NCBI GenBank assembly: GCA_031291335.1
Contig: JARLJF010000173.1
Coordinates: 1-64,000, forward strand
From: Pandoraea sp.
Lineage (GTDB): Bacteria; Pseudomonadota; Gammaproteobacteria; Burkholderiales; Burkholderiaceae
Length of the DNA: 64,000 nucleotides
Direction of reading: 5' to 3'
A program made the position numbers and the translations under genes. The notes under the pieces are model-generated. The model was not told the DNA's origin, did not search any database, and worked only from the letters and a program-made list of their open reading frames with translations. Positions 54,006 through 62,372 of this stretch are shown piece by piece; positions within the stretch are counted from its first letter, which is position 1, and each line of letters starts with the position of its first letter.

Positions 54006-54935
54006 TCACACGCTTTGCATTCCCCAGCGGCGCACGGTCAGGCGCGCGAGTGTGTCGAAGATGAAATGCTCTACGAGCAATCCGATCAGAATCACCGTCA
54101 GCAGCCCTGCAAATACCCGGTCGGTGTACAGCTCATTGCGATTCTGATAGATGTACCAGCCCAGACCGCCTGAGCCGGTATTGGCGCCGAACACCAACTC
54201 TGCGGCAATCAGCGTGCGCCACGCGAAAGCCCAGCCCACGCGAAGTCCTGAGAGGACCGACGGCAACGCCGCCGGGGTGAGAATCCATACCACCTGCCGC
54301 AGTCCGGTAAGCCCGTAGTTCCGCCCGATCATGCGAAGCGTCGGCGAGACGGACTCGAACCCCGTATAGACACTCAGGGACAACGGCCACAGCACGGCGT
54401 GCACAAGAACGAATAACAGGCTACCGGTGCCCAGACCGAACCAGAGGAGCGCCAGCGGCAGAAGCGCAATCGACGGCAGCGGATTGAACATGCCGGTCAG
54501 CAGCGACAACAGGTCACGCCCCACGGCGGTCGACATGGCGAGCGAGGTCAAGGCGAATGCGCAGATCACGCCGAGGCCATAGCCGCGAAGCAGCACCCAG
54601 AGCGAAGTGCCGGTGCGGGCCAGCAATTCGCCACTCACCATGCTGTCCCACCAGGCATGAGCGGTAGCGCTCGCGCCGGGCAAGAGCAAATCGTTGTCCA
54701 CCCATCGCGCGGCTAACTCCCACAGCACGATGAGGACGATACCGATGGCCAGCTTGCGCCAGAAGCTTGGGCTTGCGGTCCAGCGGTTAGTCCGCTCGCC
54801 TGAGGCTGCCTGACGGGATGACGCGGTAGCGCCGAGCGCACTGTCACCGGCATTGCGGCGTGGCGCCGGCGGGAAAATGCGCTCGGGGCGGCGCGGCGGA
54901 TGCAGGCGAACGATGTCGGGCGGAAGCGGATTCAA
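54006..54935 (-). CDS. ABC transporter permease (SsuC/TauC-like)
   Basis: A 309-residue permease with an unusually long polar N-terminus (about 60 residues, Arg/Pro-rich) before six helices. Family blocks: FNPLPSIALLPLALLWFGLG, RNYGLTGLRQVVWILTPAALP, and LIAAELVFGANTGSGGLG. It starts with TTG at 54935, with AGGAGA about 6 nt upstream; no ATG nearby fits. It follows its ATPase gene by 8 nt. Confidence 0.92.
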   Translation of the reverse strand: MNPLPPDIVRLHPPRRPERIFPPAPRRNAGDSALGATASSRQAASGERTNRWTASPSFWRKLAIGIVLIVLWELAARWVDNDLLLPGASATAHAWWDSMVSGELLARTGTSLWVLLRGYGLGVICAFALTSLAMSTAVGRDLLSLLTGMFNPLPSIALLPLALLWFGLGTGSLLFVLVHAVLWPLSLSVYTGFESVSPTLRMIGRNYGLTGLRQVVWILTPAALPSVLSGLRVGWAFAWRTLIAAELVFGANTGSGGLGWYIYQNRNELYTDRVFAGLLTVILIGLLVEHFIFDTLARLTVRRWGMQSV

Positions 54936-54943
54936 GACGTCTC

Positions 54944-55819
54944 CTACGGGTTTCGCAATGGCGTGTGCTCGCCGAACAGCAGCTCGTGAATGCGCGCGGT
55001 GGCGCGCCGGAATTCCGGGGAAGCCACGTCGTCGAGTGCGAAGGTGCCTGCGTCCAGTTCGGCGCGCATCCGTCCGGGCTGACCGTCGAGCAGCACGATC
55101 CGGCTGCCGACAATGAGCGCTTCTTCAATCGAGTGCGTGACGAACAGGAGCGTCACTCTTGTGTCATCCCACAGACGCAGCAACTCCTCCTGCATCCGTG
55201 TACGCGTGAGGGCATCGAGCGCGGCGAATGGCTCGTCCATGAGCAGCACACGCGGGCGCACGGCAAGCGCACGGGCAATCGCCACGCGCTGCTTCATGCC
55301 CCCCGACAACGTGTGGGGAAACGCGTCGGCGAACCGGGAGAGACCGACCTTGTCGAGTGTCTCGAGCGCCCGCTCGCGCGCATCTCGCCGCGAGAGACCT
55401 TTTGCGATGCGCAGCGGAAACATGACGTTTTGCAAGACCGTCTTCCACGGCGCCAGTTGATCGAACTCCTGAAACACGACCATGCGGTCGATGCCCGGGC
55501 CCGAAATGGCTTGCCCGTCGAGCGAGATCTCACCGCGCGTCGGTTTGACGAAACCGCCAATCGCCTTGAGAAGCGTCGATTTCCCGCAGCCCGACGGCCC
55601 TAGCAAGACAAAACGATCCGCGCCGAAAACGTCGAACGACACATCGCTTACCGCCTGCACGTGGCGTCCATGGCTGCGAAACTCGATATCGAGTCCGCGC
55701 ACTTCCAGCACGCGCGAGCCGATCCCCTGGGCGTCTTGTGCATCCTGCGCCGGGCTTTGTGCAATCGCGGCTGTTCCGGTGCCGGGCCAGTCCGATCGCT
55801 GAAGGCTCGTCGTGCTCAT
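54944..55819 (-). CDS. ABC transporter ATPase (SsuB/TauB-like)
   Basis: A 291-residue ATPase with an Ala/Gln-rich N-terminal extension of about 35 residues. Walker A GPSGCGKST, Q-loop FQEFDQLAPW, signature LSGGMKQRVAIARAL, Walker B VLLMDEPFAALD, H-loop VTHSIEEA. Its ATG follows the stop of the binding-protein gene by 1 nt. Confidence 0.93.
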   Translation of the reverse strand: MSTTSLQRSDWPGTGTAAIAQSPAQDAQDAQGIGSRVLEVRGLDIEFRSHGRHVQAVSDVSFDVFGADRFVLLGPSGCGKSTLLKAIGGFVKPTRGEISLDGQAISGPGIDRMVVFQEFDQLAPWKTVLQNVMFPLRIAKGLSRRDARERALETLDKVGLSRFADAFPHTLSGGMKQRVAIARALAVRPRVLLMDEPFAALDALTRTRMQEELLRLWDDTRVTLLFVTHSIEEALIVGSRIVLLDGQPGRMRAELDAGTFALDDVASPEFRRATARIHELLFGEHTPLRNP

Positions 55820-55820
55820 C

Positions 55821-56879
55821 TCAACTGCCCTGGCCCAGCGCCGGGTCTTCGAAGAAATAGTCCTTCCAGGACGACGGCTTGTGGCGCACGGCCCCCACGC
55901 GCTGCATGAACTGCGCGAGGCCGAGCGTGTTCTGCGGCGTGATCGAGAAGTTGACCTTCGGGTCGGTGATGATGCTCACCAGCAGCTTCTTGTCGGTCTT
56001 CGATTGGTTGACGCGAAGATAGGTATCCGCCGCCGCGTCGGGTTGTCGCTTGACGAAGTCGGCCGCGCGGGCAAGTGCGAGCACGAATGCCCGATACGTC
56101 TTCGGGTTCTCGTTCCGGTACTTCTCGGTCGTATAGAGCACCGTTGCGGAACTCGGGCCGCCCAGCACTTCATACGAGTCGAGCACGATGTGGGCATTGG
56201 GATTGGCGGCCAGTTCCTGCTCCTGGAACGGTGGCGTACCGAAGTGACCCGAGATTTCGGTGCCGCCTGCGATGATCGCAGCGGCCGCGTCCGGGTGGGA
56301 CATGGTCTGCGTCCATTTGTCCAGACGGTCGAACGCGCCGTCGCCCCACTGCTTGGCAGCGGCGTATTGCAGCACTCGCGACTGGACCGAGACACCGACC
56401 GCCGGCAACGCGATCCGGTCTTTCTCGGTGAAGTCAGCAATGGTTTTGACTCTCGGACTATTGCTGACGAGGTAATACGGCAAGCTCCCCAACGAGGCAA
56501 CGCCGCGCACATTCTGGCGGCCGTAAGTGCGGTCCCACACGGTGATCAGCGGACCGACGCCTGCGCCCGCGATGTCGATCGCGCCCGAGAGCAACGCATC
56601 GTTGATGGCGGCCCCGCCCGACAAGCGTGCCCAATCGACCTTCACGTTGACGCCCAGCTTGCGCCCTTCCTGCTCGATGAGCTGCTGGTCACGTACGACA
56701 TTGAGCAACAGGTAGACGATGCCGAACTGCTCTGCGATGCGGATGCGTCCCTCCGCGTGCACGGCCGGCGCGGCCATGAGGCACGACAGTGTCAGCAACA
56801 GGACGCGCGTTGCGCGCAGACGGTGGCGAAGCGACGAAATGGGGGAAAAACGTGGGGCAAAACGCGGGGCAAAGCGCAT
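55821..56879 (-). CDS. ABC transporter substrate-binding protein (SsuA/TauA class)
   Basis: A 352-residue periplasmic binding protein. The signal region is long and starts with a tandem RFAP repeat (RFAPRFAPRFSP) before the hydrophobic core LLLTLSCLMAAPA and AVHA cleavage. The mature part has LSGGAAINDALLSGAIDIAGAGVGP and YAAAKQWGDG typical of NMT1/SsuA proteins. ATG at 56879 is chosen over an upstream TTG at 56945; the ribosome binding site is weak. It heads the binding protein-ATPase-permease operon. Ligand not predictable; sulfonate likely by context. Confidence 0.88.
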   Translation of the reverse strand: MRFAPRFAPRFSPISSLRHRLRATRVLLLTLSCLMAAPAVHAEGRIRIAEQFGIVYLLLNVVRDQQLIEQEGRKLGVNVKVDWARLSGGAAINDALLSGAIDIAGAGVGPLITVWDRTYGRQNVRGVASLGSLPYYLVSNSPRVKTIADFTEKDRIALPAVGVSVQSRVLQYAAAKQWGDGAFDRLDKWTQTMSHPDAAAAIIAGGTEISGHFGTPPFQEQELAANPNAHIVLDSYEVLGGPSSATVLYTTEKYRNENPKTYRAFVLALARAADFVKRQPDAAADTYLRVNQSKTDKKLLVSIITDPKVNFSITPQNTLGLAQFMQRVGAVRHKPSSWKDYFFEDPALGQGS

Positions 56880-57000
56880 AACCGACGTTGACCTGAGAGG
56901 AGCTGGAGAAGCCAAAAAAGTAGCGGCGGCTCCTGCGGAGGTCAACGAAGCGAATCACACAAGGTTATGGCGCCCGGGCATAAGCACTGGGCACGGGCGT

Positions 57001-57029
57001 GACGTGGCATTCCCGTGCGATGCCACGTC
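57001..57029. terminator. hairpin after the porin gene
   Basis: GACGTGGCAT (57001-57010) and ATGCCACGTC (57020-57029) form a perfect 10-bp stem with a 9-nt loop, 33 nt past the porin stop. Outer CGGGCG/CGCCCG pairing can extend it. There is no T-tract; it may end or attenuate porin transcription or stabilise its mRNA 3' end. Confidence 0.5.
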
Positions 57030-57061
57030 GAATCCGTGCGCCCGTTCGGCACACCTTACGA

Positions 57062-58147
57062 TCAGAAGCGGTGCTGCACGCCAATCTGGATGCCCTGCGC
57101 ATCTGCCCCTGGATAGGCCACCGCAACGCCCGGCGTGGTGGATCCGGCAAGCGCGTACGACGCACTCCCCTTGTTCAGCAGCACGGCCCCGCTGGCGTAG
57201 AGCCAGGTTCGCTTGGAGAGCCAGTACGCGTACATCAGACCGACGTGATCGGCGTTGCGCGCAGCCGGAGTGCGGTCGTCCAGATGCGAATACACCAACG
57301 CCAGCGACGAGGCCGGGCTGAAGCGATAGGCACCGGAGACCGTGTAGACGTTCTTGTCCACGGAGCCATCGCTTTGCTGGGCGTGGTGGAAACCGGCATA
57401 CAGCCGAACCGTGCCGAAGTCGTAGGAGCCTCCACCGAAGAACGCCTTGAGCGTGCTCGCGTTGGTGGCACTGTCCACCGACTGAAAGCCCACCCCCAAA
57501 TCTACCGGGCCGCGCGTATAAGACGCGGTCAGATGGTAGTTGTTGATGCCGCTGCGCGGGGTGGTCGTGGTGTCGCGCAATCCCAGCATGGCTTGCGCGG
57601 AGAACCCCGCGATATCGGGCGTGCCGTAGTAAATGGCATTGCTCGCCCGCACCGACAACGTGGCGAAGCTGTTCAGCCCCGACGCGATGGTTGACGCGCC
57701 GGTTGCATCGAACTTGCCTTCCAGCGGCACATACAGCGGTGAGTTCTGTCGCCCGAATCGCACTTCCCCCCAACGGCCCGATGCGCCGACCCACGCCTGA
57801 CGATTGAAGATCGACGTCGAATCGCTGGCCGTGCCGTTGTTCAGGTTGAAGCCGTTCTCCAACGTGAAATTGATGCGGTTTCCGCCACCGATGTCTTCCG
57901 AGCCTTTCAGGCCGAAGCGCGAGCCGGTTTGTGCGCCGGAGAGCATGCGGTAGGTGCTTTGGTTGCCCGAGTGCGACCAGTCGAGCGAGAGATCGAGCAG
58001 GCCGTAGAGCGTCACGCTGGATGCCTGCGCGTGTGCGACGGGCGACGCCGCAAGCCCCATGGCGAGGGCCAGCGCGGCGAGTGTGGTGCGCAGGGGCGAG
58101 GCCGTCCCCGCGTGCGAACGTGCGAGCGTGTAGATGTTCTGGTTCAT
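57062..58147 (-). CDS. Gram-negative outer-membrane porin
   Basis: A 361-residue general porin of the beta-proteobacterial type. A signal peptide ends at AHA-QASSVTLYG. The mature start SSVTLYGLLDLSLDW, the GSRFGLKGSEDIGGGNRINFTLENGF block, the loop-3 region with RQAWVGASGRWGEVRFGRQNSPL and a final Phe (HRF) match the family. It should form a trimeric 16-stranded barrel. Its location within sulfonate-uptake genes suggests it passes sulfonates across the outer membrane. Confidence 0.93.
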   Translation of the reverse strand: MNQNIYTLARSHAGTASPLRTTLAALALAMGLAASPVAHAQASSVTLYGLLDLSLDWSHSGNQSTYRMLSGAQTGSRFGLKGSEDIGGGNRINFTLENGFNLNNGTASDSTSIFNRQAWVGASGRWGEVRFGRQNSPLYVPLEGKFDATGASTIASGLNSFATLSVRASNAIYYGTPDIAGFSAQAMLGLRDTTTTPRSGINNYHLTASYTRGPVDLGVGFQSVDSATNASTLKAFFGGGSYDFGTVRLYAGFHHAQQSDGSVDKNVYTVSGAYRFSPASSLALVYSHLDDRTPAARNADHVGLMYAYWLSKRTWLYASGAVLLNKGSASYALAGSTTPGVAVAYPGADAQGIQIGVQHRF

Positions 58148-58276
58148 GTCGATAGATCGCCGATCGATGTCGGCTTATGGCGTTGAGAAAAAGTCCGCAC
58201 GCGCCCGGTCATCCCCGACGGGATCGTCGAGGTGTGCCGGGGAATGTCTGGAAGTGTCGGGTGCTGGGGAAGCGCC

Positions 58277-59281
58277 TTAGTCGGCGAGCGTCGCGATATG
58301 CGCCCTGACGTCAGGCTGCGCGGGAATGATCCGGTTATCCACGTACCAACGGGCGACGCGTTCGATGCGTGTCGCGTCATCGGGCAGAACAGCGCGCAGC
58401 GGCGACACGTTGTTCTCGCCGAGCTTGTCCGCCAGTGTGGGCGGCAGATTCAGTTCGGCAGCCCAGATCTTTCCGGCCTCTCGCGGATGCGCAGCGGTCC
58501 AGACATTCTCCTCGCGAAGCACGCGCAGCACGGTCTTCACAATCTCGGGGTGTGCCTTCAGATAGTCCTGACGCACGAAATACCCCACGGCGTTATCCGA
58601 GCCGATGGCTGCACCGTCGGCTAATACACGTGCGTTGTAGCTGCCTTGTGCGATCGAGAGGAACGGGTCCCAGGTTGCCCAGGCATCGACACCACCGCCG
58701 ACGAACGCGCTGCCGGTGTCGCTAGGCGACAGATAACGGCGCTTGACGGCGTCCGGCGAGATGCCGTTCTTGGCCAGCGCGCGCACCAGCAGGTATTCGC
58801 CCGTACCGCCCTTGTTGACGGCGACCTGTTTGCCGACGAGATCGGCGAGCGAACGAATGGCAGAATCCCGGGGCACCACAATGGCTTCGTTGCGTGCGGT
58901 CATCGGTTGATAGCCGAAAATCGCCATCGGCACACCGGCGGCAATGGACGTCACGAACGATGTGGAACTGCCACTCGTCAGATCGACGGCATTGGCGTTA
59001 AGTGCTTCGAACGCCGGTGCGGCGGCGGGAAAGGGGCCGGCCCAGACGACCTTGACGCCCTGCCCGGCCAGCGCTTTGTCGAGCGAGCCCTTGGCCTTCG
59101 CGAGCGTCAGATCCGAGGTGCCCTTGAGATAGGCGATGCGCAAGGTCACGTTGTCGGCGCGCGTTTGCGCGGCGGCCGGCACCGGTGTCGTTGCGAGTGC
59201 GGTGGCGGCCAGCGCCGCCGCGAGGGCGAGACGCCCCCCCGTGCGCCGGAAGTACCGGCGGACGTTGAAAATGTAGTTCAT
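58277..59281 (-). CDS. ssuA: aliphatic sulfonate-binding protein (SsuA)
   Basis: A 334-residue periplasmic protein. The signal peptide is Ala-rich, ending near PAAAQ (residue 39). SsuA-type blocks: LRIAYLKGTSDLTLAKAKG, NANAVDLTSGSSTSFV, KGGTGEYLLVRALAKNG and GGGVDAWATWDPFLS. It lies 33 nt downstream of the SsuD-like gene in one operon. No ATPase or permease adjoins it directly; the importer at 54-56 kb, just beyond the porin, is the likely partner. Confidence 0.92.
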   Translation of the reverse strand: MNYIFNVRRYFRRTGGRLALAAALAATALATTPVPAAAQTRADNVTLRIAYLKGTSDLTLAKAKGSLDKALAGQGVKVVWAGPFPAAAPAFEALNANAVDLTSGSSTSFVTSIAAGVPMAIFGYQPMTARNEAIVVPRDSAIRSLADLVGKQVAVNKGGTGEYLLVRALAKNGISPDAVKRRYLSPSDTGSAFVGGGVDAWATWDPFLSIAQGSYNARVLADGAAIGSDNAVGYFVRQDYLKAHPEIVKTVLRVLREENVWTAAHPREAGKIWAAELNLPPTLADKLGENNVSPLRAVLPDDATRIERVARWYVDNRIIPAQPDVRAHIATLAD

Positions 59282-59314
59282 GCTGAATCCCGGTTGAGTG
59301 AAACGGCGACGCCG

Positions 59315-60463
59315 TCAGGGTTGCGAGGAAGGCGTGGGTGTGGTGAGCGTGGATGGGTCGCGATCGAACAACGTCGACCAGGTGAAAGTCTTCTCGACGT
59401 TCTCGCGGCGGCGAACCGGGAGATGCGGCAACACCTGCTCCGCAAACCGATACGACTCTTCAAGCAGCGGCAGGCCGGACAGAATGAAGGTGTCGATGCC
59501 CCGAGACGCGTAGTCGTTGAGCGTGTCGATCACGGTCTTCGGCGAGCCCACGATCGCGGTGCCCGGCCCCGGCCGCACCAGCCCCAACCCGGACCACAGG
59601 TTCGGTGCAATTTCCAGATCGCGGGCACGCGCCGGACGCTTGCCCTGATGCAACGCACTCATGCGTCGCTGTCCGACAGAGTCGCTGCCGCCGACGAAAC
59701 GCTGATTCGCGGCGATGGCATCGTCGTCCATCAGGCTCAGCAGACGGTCTGCTTCCGCCCACGCGGCCTCGTCGGTATCGCGCAGAATCACATACAGACG
59801 CACACCGTGCGACAGGCTTCGCCCGTAGTGCGCCGCGCGTGCATTGACGTGTTGCACCCGCTGCTCGATCTCGTCCGGTGTCTCGCCCCACGACAGATAG
59901 GTGTCGACGTGTTTGGCCGCAACTTCGATTGCCGGCTCGGACGACCCGCCGAACCACAGCGGCGGGATCGGAATCGATTTCCCTGCGGGCAGCGCGAGCT
60001 TCGCGCCCTCCACGCTGAAGTACTTGCCTTCATACGTCACGGTTTCGCAGGCAAAAAGGCGCTTGAAGATCGAGATGTACTCATCGGCCATCAGATAACG
60101 CTCGTCGTGCGGAATGGACATGCCATAGGCACCGAGCATCTTGGCGTCCCCCGACACGACGTTGAGCAACAAGCGTCCCTTGGAGAACTCCTGGAACGTG
60201 GCCGCCATCTTCGCGAGCAATGTGGGCTGAATGAGTCCCGGGTGAATGGCCAGCAGGAAGTTCATGTCTTCCGTGTACGGCAGCAGCGAACTACCCAGTA
60301 CCCAGACGTCGTGCGCGCCGGTCGCGAACAGTGCGCCGGTGAAGCCGAGGTGGTCATAGCCGCGGGCGAGTTGCTGGAGGTAGCGATAGTTGATCGTACG
60401 GGCGCCGTCCGTCGTCCAGGGCGCGTGGCCGTCGGGCGCGGTGAGATACCAATAAACGTTCAT
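59315..60463 (-). CDS. ssuD: FMNH2-dependent alkanesulfonate monooxygenase (SsuD-like)
   Basis: A 382-residue luciferase-like TIM-barrel monooxygenase that cleaves the C-S bond of sulfonates, giving aldehyde and sulfite. Many blocks match SsuD: GYLQQ-like YLQQLARGYDHLGFTG, GRLLLNVVSGD, FGGSSEPAIEVAAKHVDTYLSWGE, DSVGQRRMSALHQGKRPARA, NLWSGLGLVRPGPGTAIVG and FILSGLPLLEE. The Cys that E. coli SsuD has near residue 54 is absent; the equivalent stretch reads TGAHDVWVLG and is slightly shorter. Substrate range may therefore differ. It lies between a leaderless SsuA-fold gene and ssuA. Confidence 0.92.
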   Translation of the reverse strand: MNVYWYLTAPDGHAPWTTDGARTINYRYLQQLARGYDHLGFTGALFATGAHDVWVLGSSLLPYTEDMNFLLAIHPGLIQPTLLAKMAATFQEFSKGRLLLNVVSGDAKMLGAYGMSIPHDERYLMADEYISIFKRLFACETVTYEGKYFSVEGAKLALPAGKSIPIPPLWFGGSSEPAIEVAAKHVDTYLSWGETPDEIEQRVQHVNARAAHYGRSLSHGVRLYVILRDTDEAAWAEADRLLSLMDDDAIAANQRFVGGSDSVGQRRMSALHQGKRPARARDLEIAPNLWSGLGLVRPGPGTAIVGSPKTVIDTLNDYASRGIDTFILSGLPLLEESYRFAEQVLPHLPVRRRENVEKTFTWSTLFDRDPSTLTTPTPSSQP

Positions 60464-60495
60464 TGCAAAATCCGTGAAGCAAGGGGGAAAGGAAT

Positions 60496-61392
60496 TCAGT
60501 GCGTGGAAGCCGCGGCCGAAAAATTCAGGGGTGCCGGTGGCTCCGTTTGCCGGATATCCAGCGGGCGCGACAAATCGCCGTGACGATGCAACAGGTCGGC
60601 TTCGCTTTGCTGCTCGTCGTAGAACGCGCCATCGCACACGTGCAACTGCCAGTCGCGGGCGGCCAGCGAAGTCCGCCATGTCGCGGCGTCTGCCCCCGAA
60701 ATTCCGGCGTCCGCCAGACGCTGCGCATAAGGGGCAGGATCGTTCGTCACGTCGCGGCCCAATGCCGTCAGCGCGGCGAACACGGCGTCGAGCGTCGTCC
60801 GGTGCTGATCGAGTGCGTCGCGATGCGCCCAAAACACCGACCGGTTGGCCACGTAGGCGCCGATATCCGTGAGCACGCGCCACCGGGAGGCTTCGTCGCG
60901 GACTCGCGACAGCCAGGGGGCCATGGCAATCCACGCATCGACCCGGTCTTCATCTAGCGCGCGATACGCATCCGCCGGTGCCAGTTCGACACGTTCGACG
61001 TCGCGCAGCGACAGGCCGTCGCGTTCGAGTGCGGCGGCCAGAAAGGACGTGTGAAAGGAACCGTCGAGCAAGGCAATGCGGCGCCCGGCGAGTCCACGCA
61101 CGTCGTCGGGCCCCGCCGAGGACCGAACCACGATGGCCCCATTCGCGCCCCTTGGCGCCGACGCCGCCAAGTAGACAAGCGGCACGCCGTCATGCTGAGC
61201 CAGCAAAGGCGGCGTCGATCCGGTGCCTCCTACGTCGATGACGTCATCGGCGATCAGACGACCGGTATCGCGTCCCTCGCGATAGGCCACGAACTTCACG
61301 TCAGGCACGTTCGCCGGCCAGCCACCGGGCCACGTCAGCGCGGCCAATTGCAAGTGCAGATTGTTCGGATGTACCCCGACACGCAATGTCAT
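60496..61392 (-). CDS. leaderless SsuA/DszB-fold binding-protein-like protein
   Basis: A 298-residue protein with the SsuA/NMT1 periplasmic-binding fold (VGVHPNNLHLQLAALTWPGG, DVIDVGGTGSTPPLLAQ, DAWIAMAPWLSRVRDE) but no signal peptide: it starts directly MTLRVGVHPNN. It is therefore probably cytoplasmic. The desulfinase DszB is a precedent for this fold working as a cytoplasmic enzyme, though its catalytic Cys is not evident here. GGAGG lies 9 nt upstream. The start overlaps a 17-codon ORF by 4 nt. It precedes the SsuD-like gene by 32 nt. Confidence 0.8.
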   Translation of the reverse strand: MTLRVGVHPNNLHLQLAALTWPGGWPANVPDVKFVAYREGRDTGRLIADDVIDVGGTGSTPPLLAQHDGVPLVYLAASAPRGANGAIVVRSSAGPDDVRGLAGRRIALLDGSFHTSFLAAALERDGLSLRDVERVELAPADAYRALDEDRVDAWIAMAPWLSRVRDEASRWRVLTDIGAYVANRSVFWAHRDALDQHRTTLDAVFAALTALGRDVTNDPAPYAQRLADAGISGADAATWRTSLAARDWQLHVCDGAFYDEQQSEADLLHRHGDLSRPLDIRQTEPPAPLNFSAAASTH

Positions 61393-61442
61393 CGCCGGGC
61401 CTCCGCGTCTCGTGCGCTGCGCGGCATTGGGGTTACGGCCAT
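61389..61442 (-). CDS. 17-residue leader peptide coupled to the sulfonate operon
   Basis: ATG at 61442 has AGGAG at 7 nt spacing and encodes MAVTPMPRSARDAEARR, rich in Arg and Ala. Its TGA overlaps the ATG of the next gene (ATGA), so translation of the operon's first large gene would be coupled to it. A regulatory leader or small protein is possible. No homologue recognised. Confidence 0.45.
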   Translation of the reverse strand: MAVTPMPRSARDAEARR

Positions 61443-61484
61443 TTCATCTCTCCTTGATCACCTGAGCGTGTTGCAACACCGTCA

Positions 61485-61570
61485 TTGCGCTATCATCATG
61501 TAACGCAAATTCGCTATAGGGTGATTCTATTGCCTCATAGCGAATGATCTTAATGATATTTTTCGCTATG
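61485..61570. promoter_or_regulatory. repeated TTCGCTAT operator array between divergent genes
   Basis: The 177-nt gap between the leader ORF and the S24 regulator gene carries TTGCGCTAT (61485-61493), ATTCGCTAT (61509-61517), its exact inverted copy ATAGCGAAT (61537-61545), and TTTCGCTAT (61561-61569). The inverted pair has 19 nt between arms. The repeats cover both promoter regions, as expected for an autoregulating repressor that also controls the sulfonate operon. Confidence 0.6.
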
Positions 61571-61619
61571 GTTATCGCGGCAGCGGGATACAGATTCCGA
61601 ACGGCGGCGGGAGAGACAC

Positions 61620-62318
61620 ATGACAAAAGCGGGCAACGCGGCGAGTTTTGGCAGCCATGCCGGAGCCTCCACGCACGACACCGATGACGACTTCATTGCC
61701 CGGTTGCGTTTGCTCGTCGAGCGCGCCGGCAACGCGAGCGCGCTGGTGCGCCAGGCGGGCATTTCGCCGAGCGGCTTTCAGAAGTACCTTGGCGGAGCCG
61801 AACCTTCGCGACGCGTATTGATGGCGTTGGCGGAAGCCGGTGGCGTGACGCTGGAGTGGTTGATGACGGGACGCGGCCCGAGGGAGGCAGCGGTTCGCGA
61901 CAGTTGGCCGGAAAACCATCTGACGCTTTTGCCACTCTATCGTGGCGACGACGCTGACTGCGCCTTGCCGCAGGCATCACCCGAGAAGCTGGTGCAGTTG
62001 GCGTTCTGTCAGGAATGGCTGGCGCGCCACGGATACGATCCGGCGAATCTGGCCACGATGCGTGTCGAGGGCAATGCCATGTCACCGACATTCCGTGCCG
62101 GAGACACGCTCGTCGTCGATCGTCGGGCCACAAGCGTGGCCGACGGCGAAGTCTACGTGCTGCGTGATGGCGGCGGTCTGCTCATCAAGCGATTGCAGCG
62201 GCAACTGGGCGGCGTGGTATCGCTCACGTCGGACAACGCTCAGTACGCCCCCATACAAGCGCCGCTCGAAAGCCTCGATATTGTGGGGCGCGTGATCTGG
62301 CGCGGCGCGCTGTTGTGA
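61620..62318 (+). CDS. XRE/S24 (LexA- or CI-like) transcriptional regulator
   Basis: A 232-residue two-domain regulator. N-terminal helix-turn-helix about residues 22-80 (LRLLVERAGNASALVRQAGI, SGFQKYLGGAEPSRRVLMAL). The C-terminal S24 domain has VEGNAMSPTFRAGDTLVVDR with the nucleophile Ser in AMSPT and the general-base Lys in LLIKRLQR. Many non-phage members act as metabolic regulators and may not self-cleave; the usual Ala-Gly cleavage site is not clear. GGGAGAG lies 6 nt before the ATG. It is divergent from the leader/SsuA-like/SsuD operon over the repeat array. Confidence 0.87.
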   Translation: MTKAGNAASFGSHAGASTHDTDDDFIARLRLLVERAGNASALVRQAGISPSGFQKYLGGAEPSRRVLMALAEAGGVTLEWLMTGRGPREAAVRDSWPENHLTLLPLYRGDDADCALPQASPEKLVQLAFCQEWLARHGYDPANLATMRVEGNAMSPTFRAGDTLVVDRRATSVADGEVYVLRDGGGLLIKRLQRQLGGVVSLTSDNAQYAPIQAPLESLDIVGRVIWRGALL

Positions 62319-62322
62319 AGTC

Positions 62323-62348
62323 GGCGACCGGCTCCACAGCCAGTCGCC
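62323..62348. terminator. hairpin between convergent genes
   Basis: GGCGACCGGC (62323-62332) and GCCAGTCGCC (62339-62348) pair with one mismatch over a 6-nt loop, 5 nt after the S24 regulator stop. It may terminate both convergent transcripts; there is no T-tract. Confidence 0.45.
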
Positions 62349-62372
62349 TGTTCGCCACTCTCCGAGCGCCGC

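Noticed and set aside
58646-60583. 645-codon plus-strand ORF opposite ssuA and ssuD
   Set aside because: Antisense shadow of two well-supported genes; Arg/His-rich with no domain signal.
61620-62318. Prophage repressor interpretation of the S24 regulator
   Set aside because: No integrase, attachment sites or phage structural genes in the window; the divergent neighbour is a sulfonate operon.
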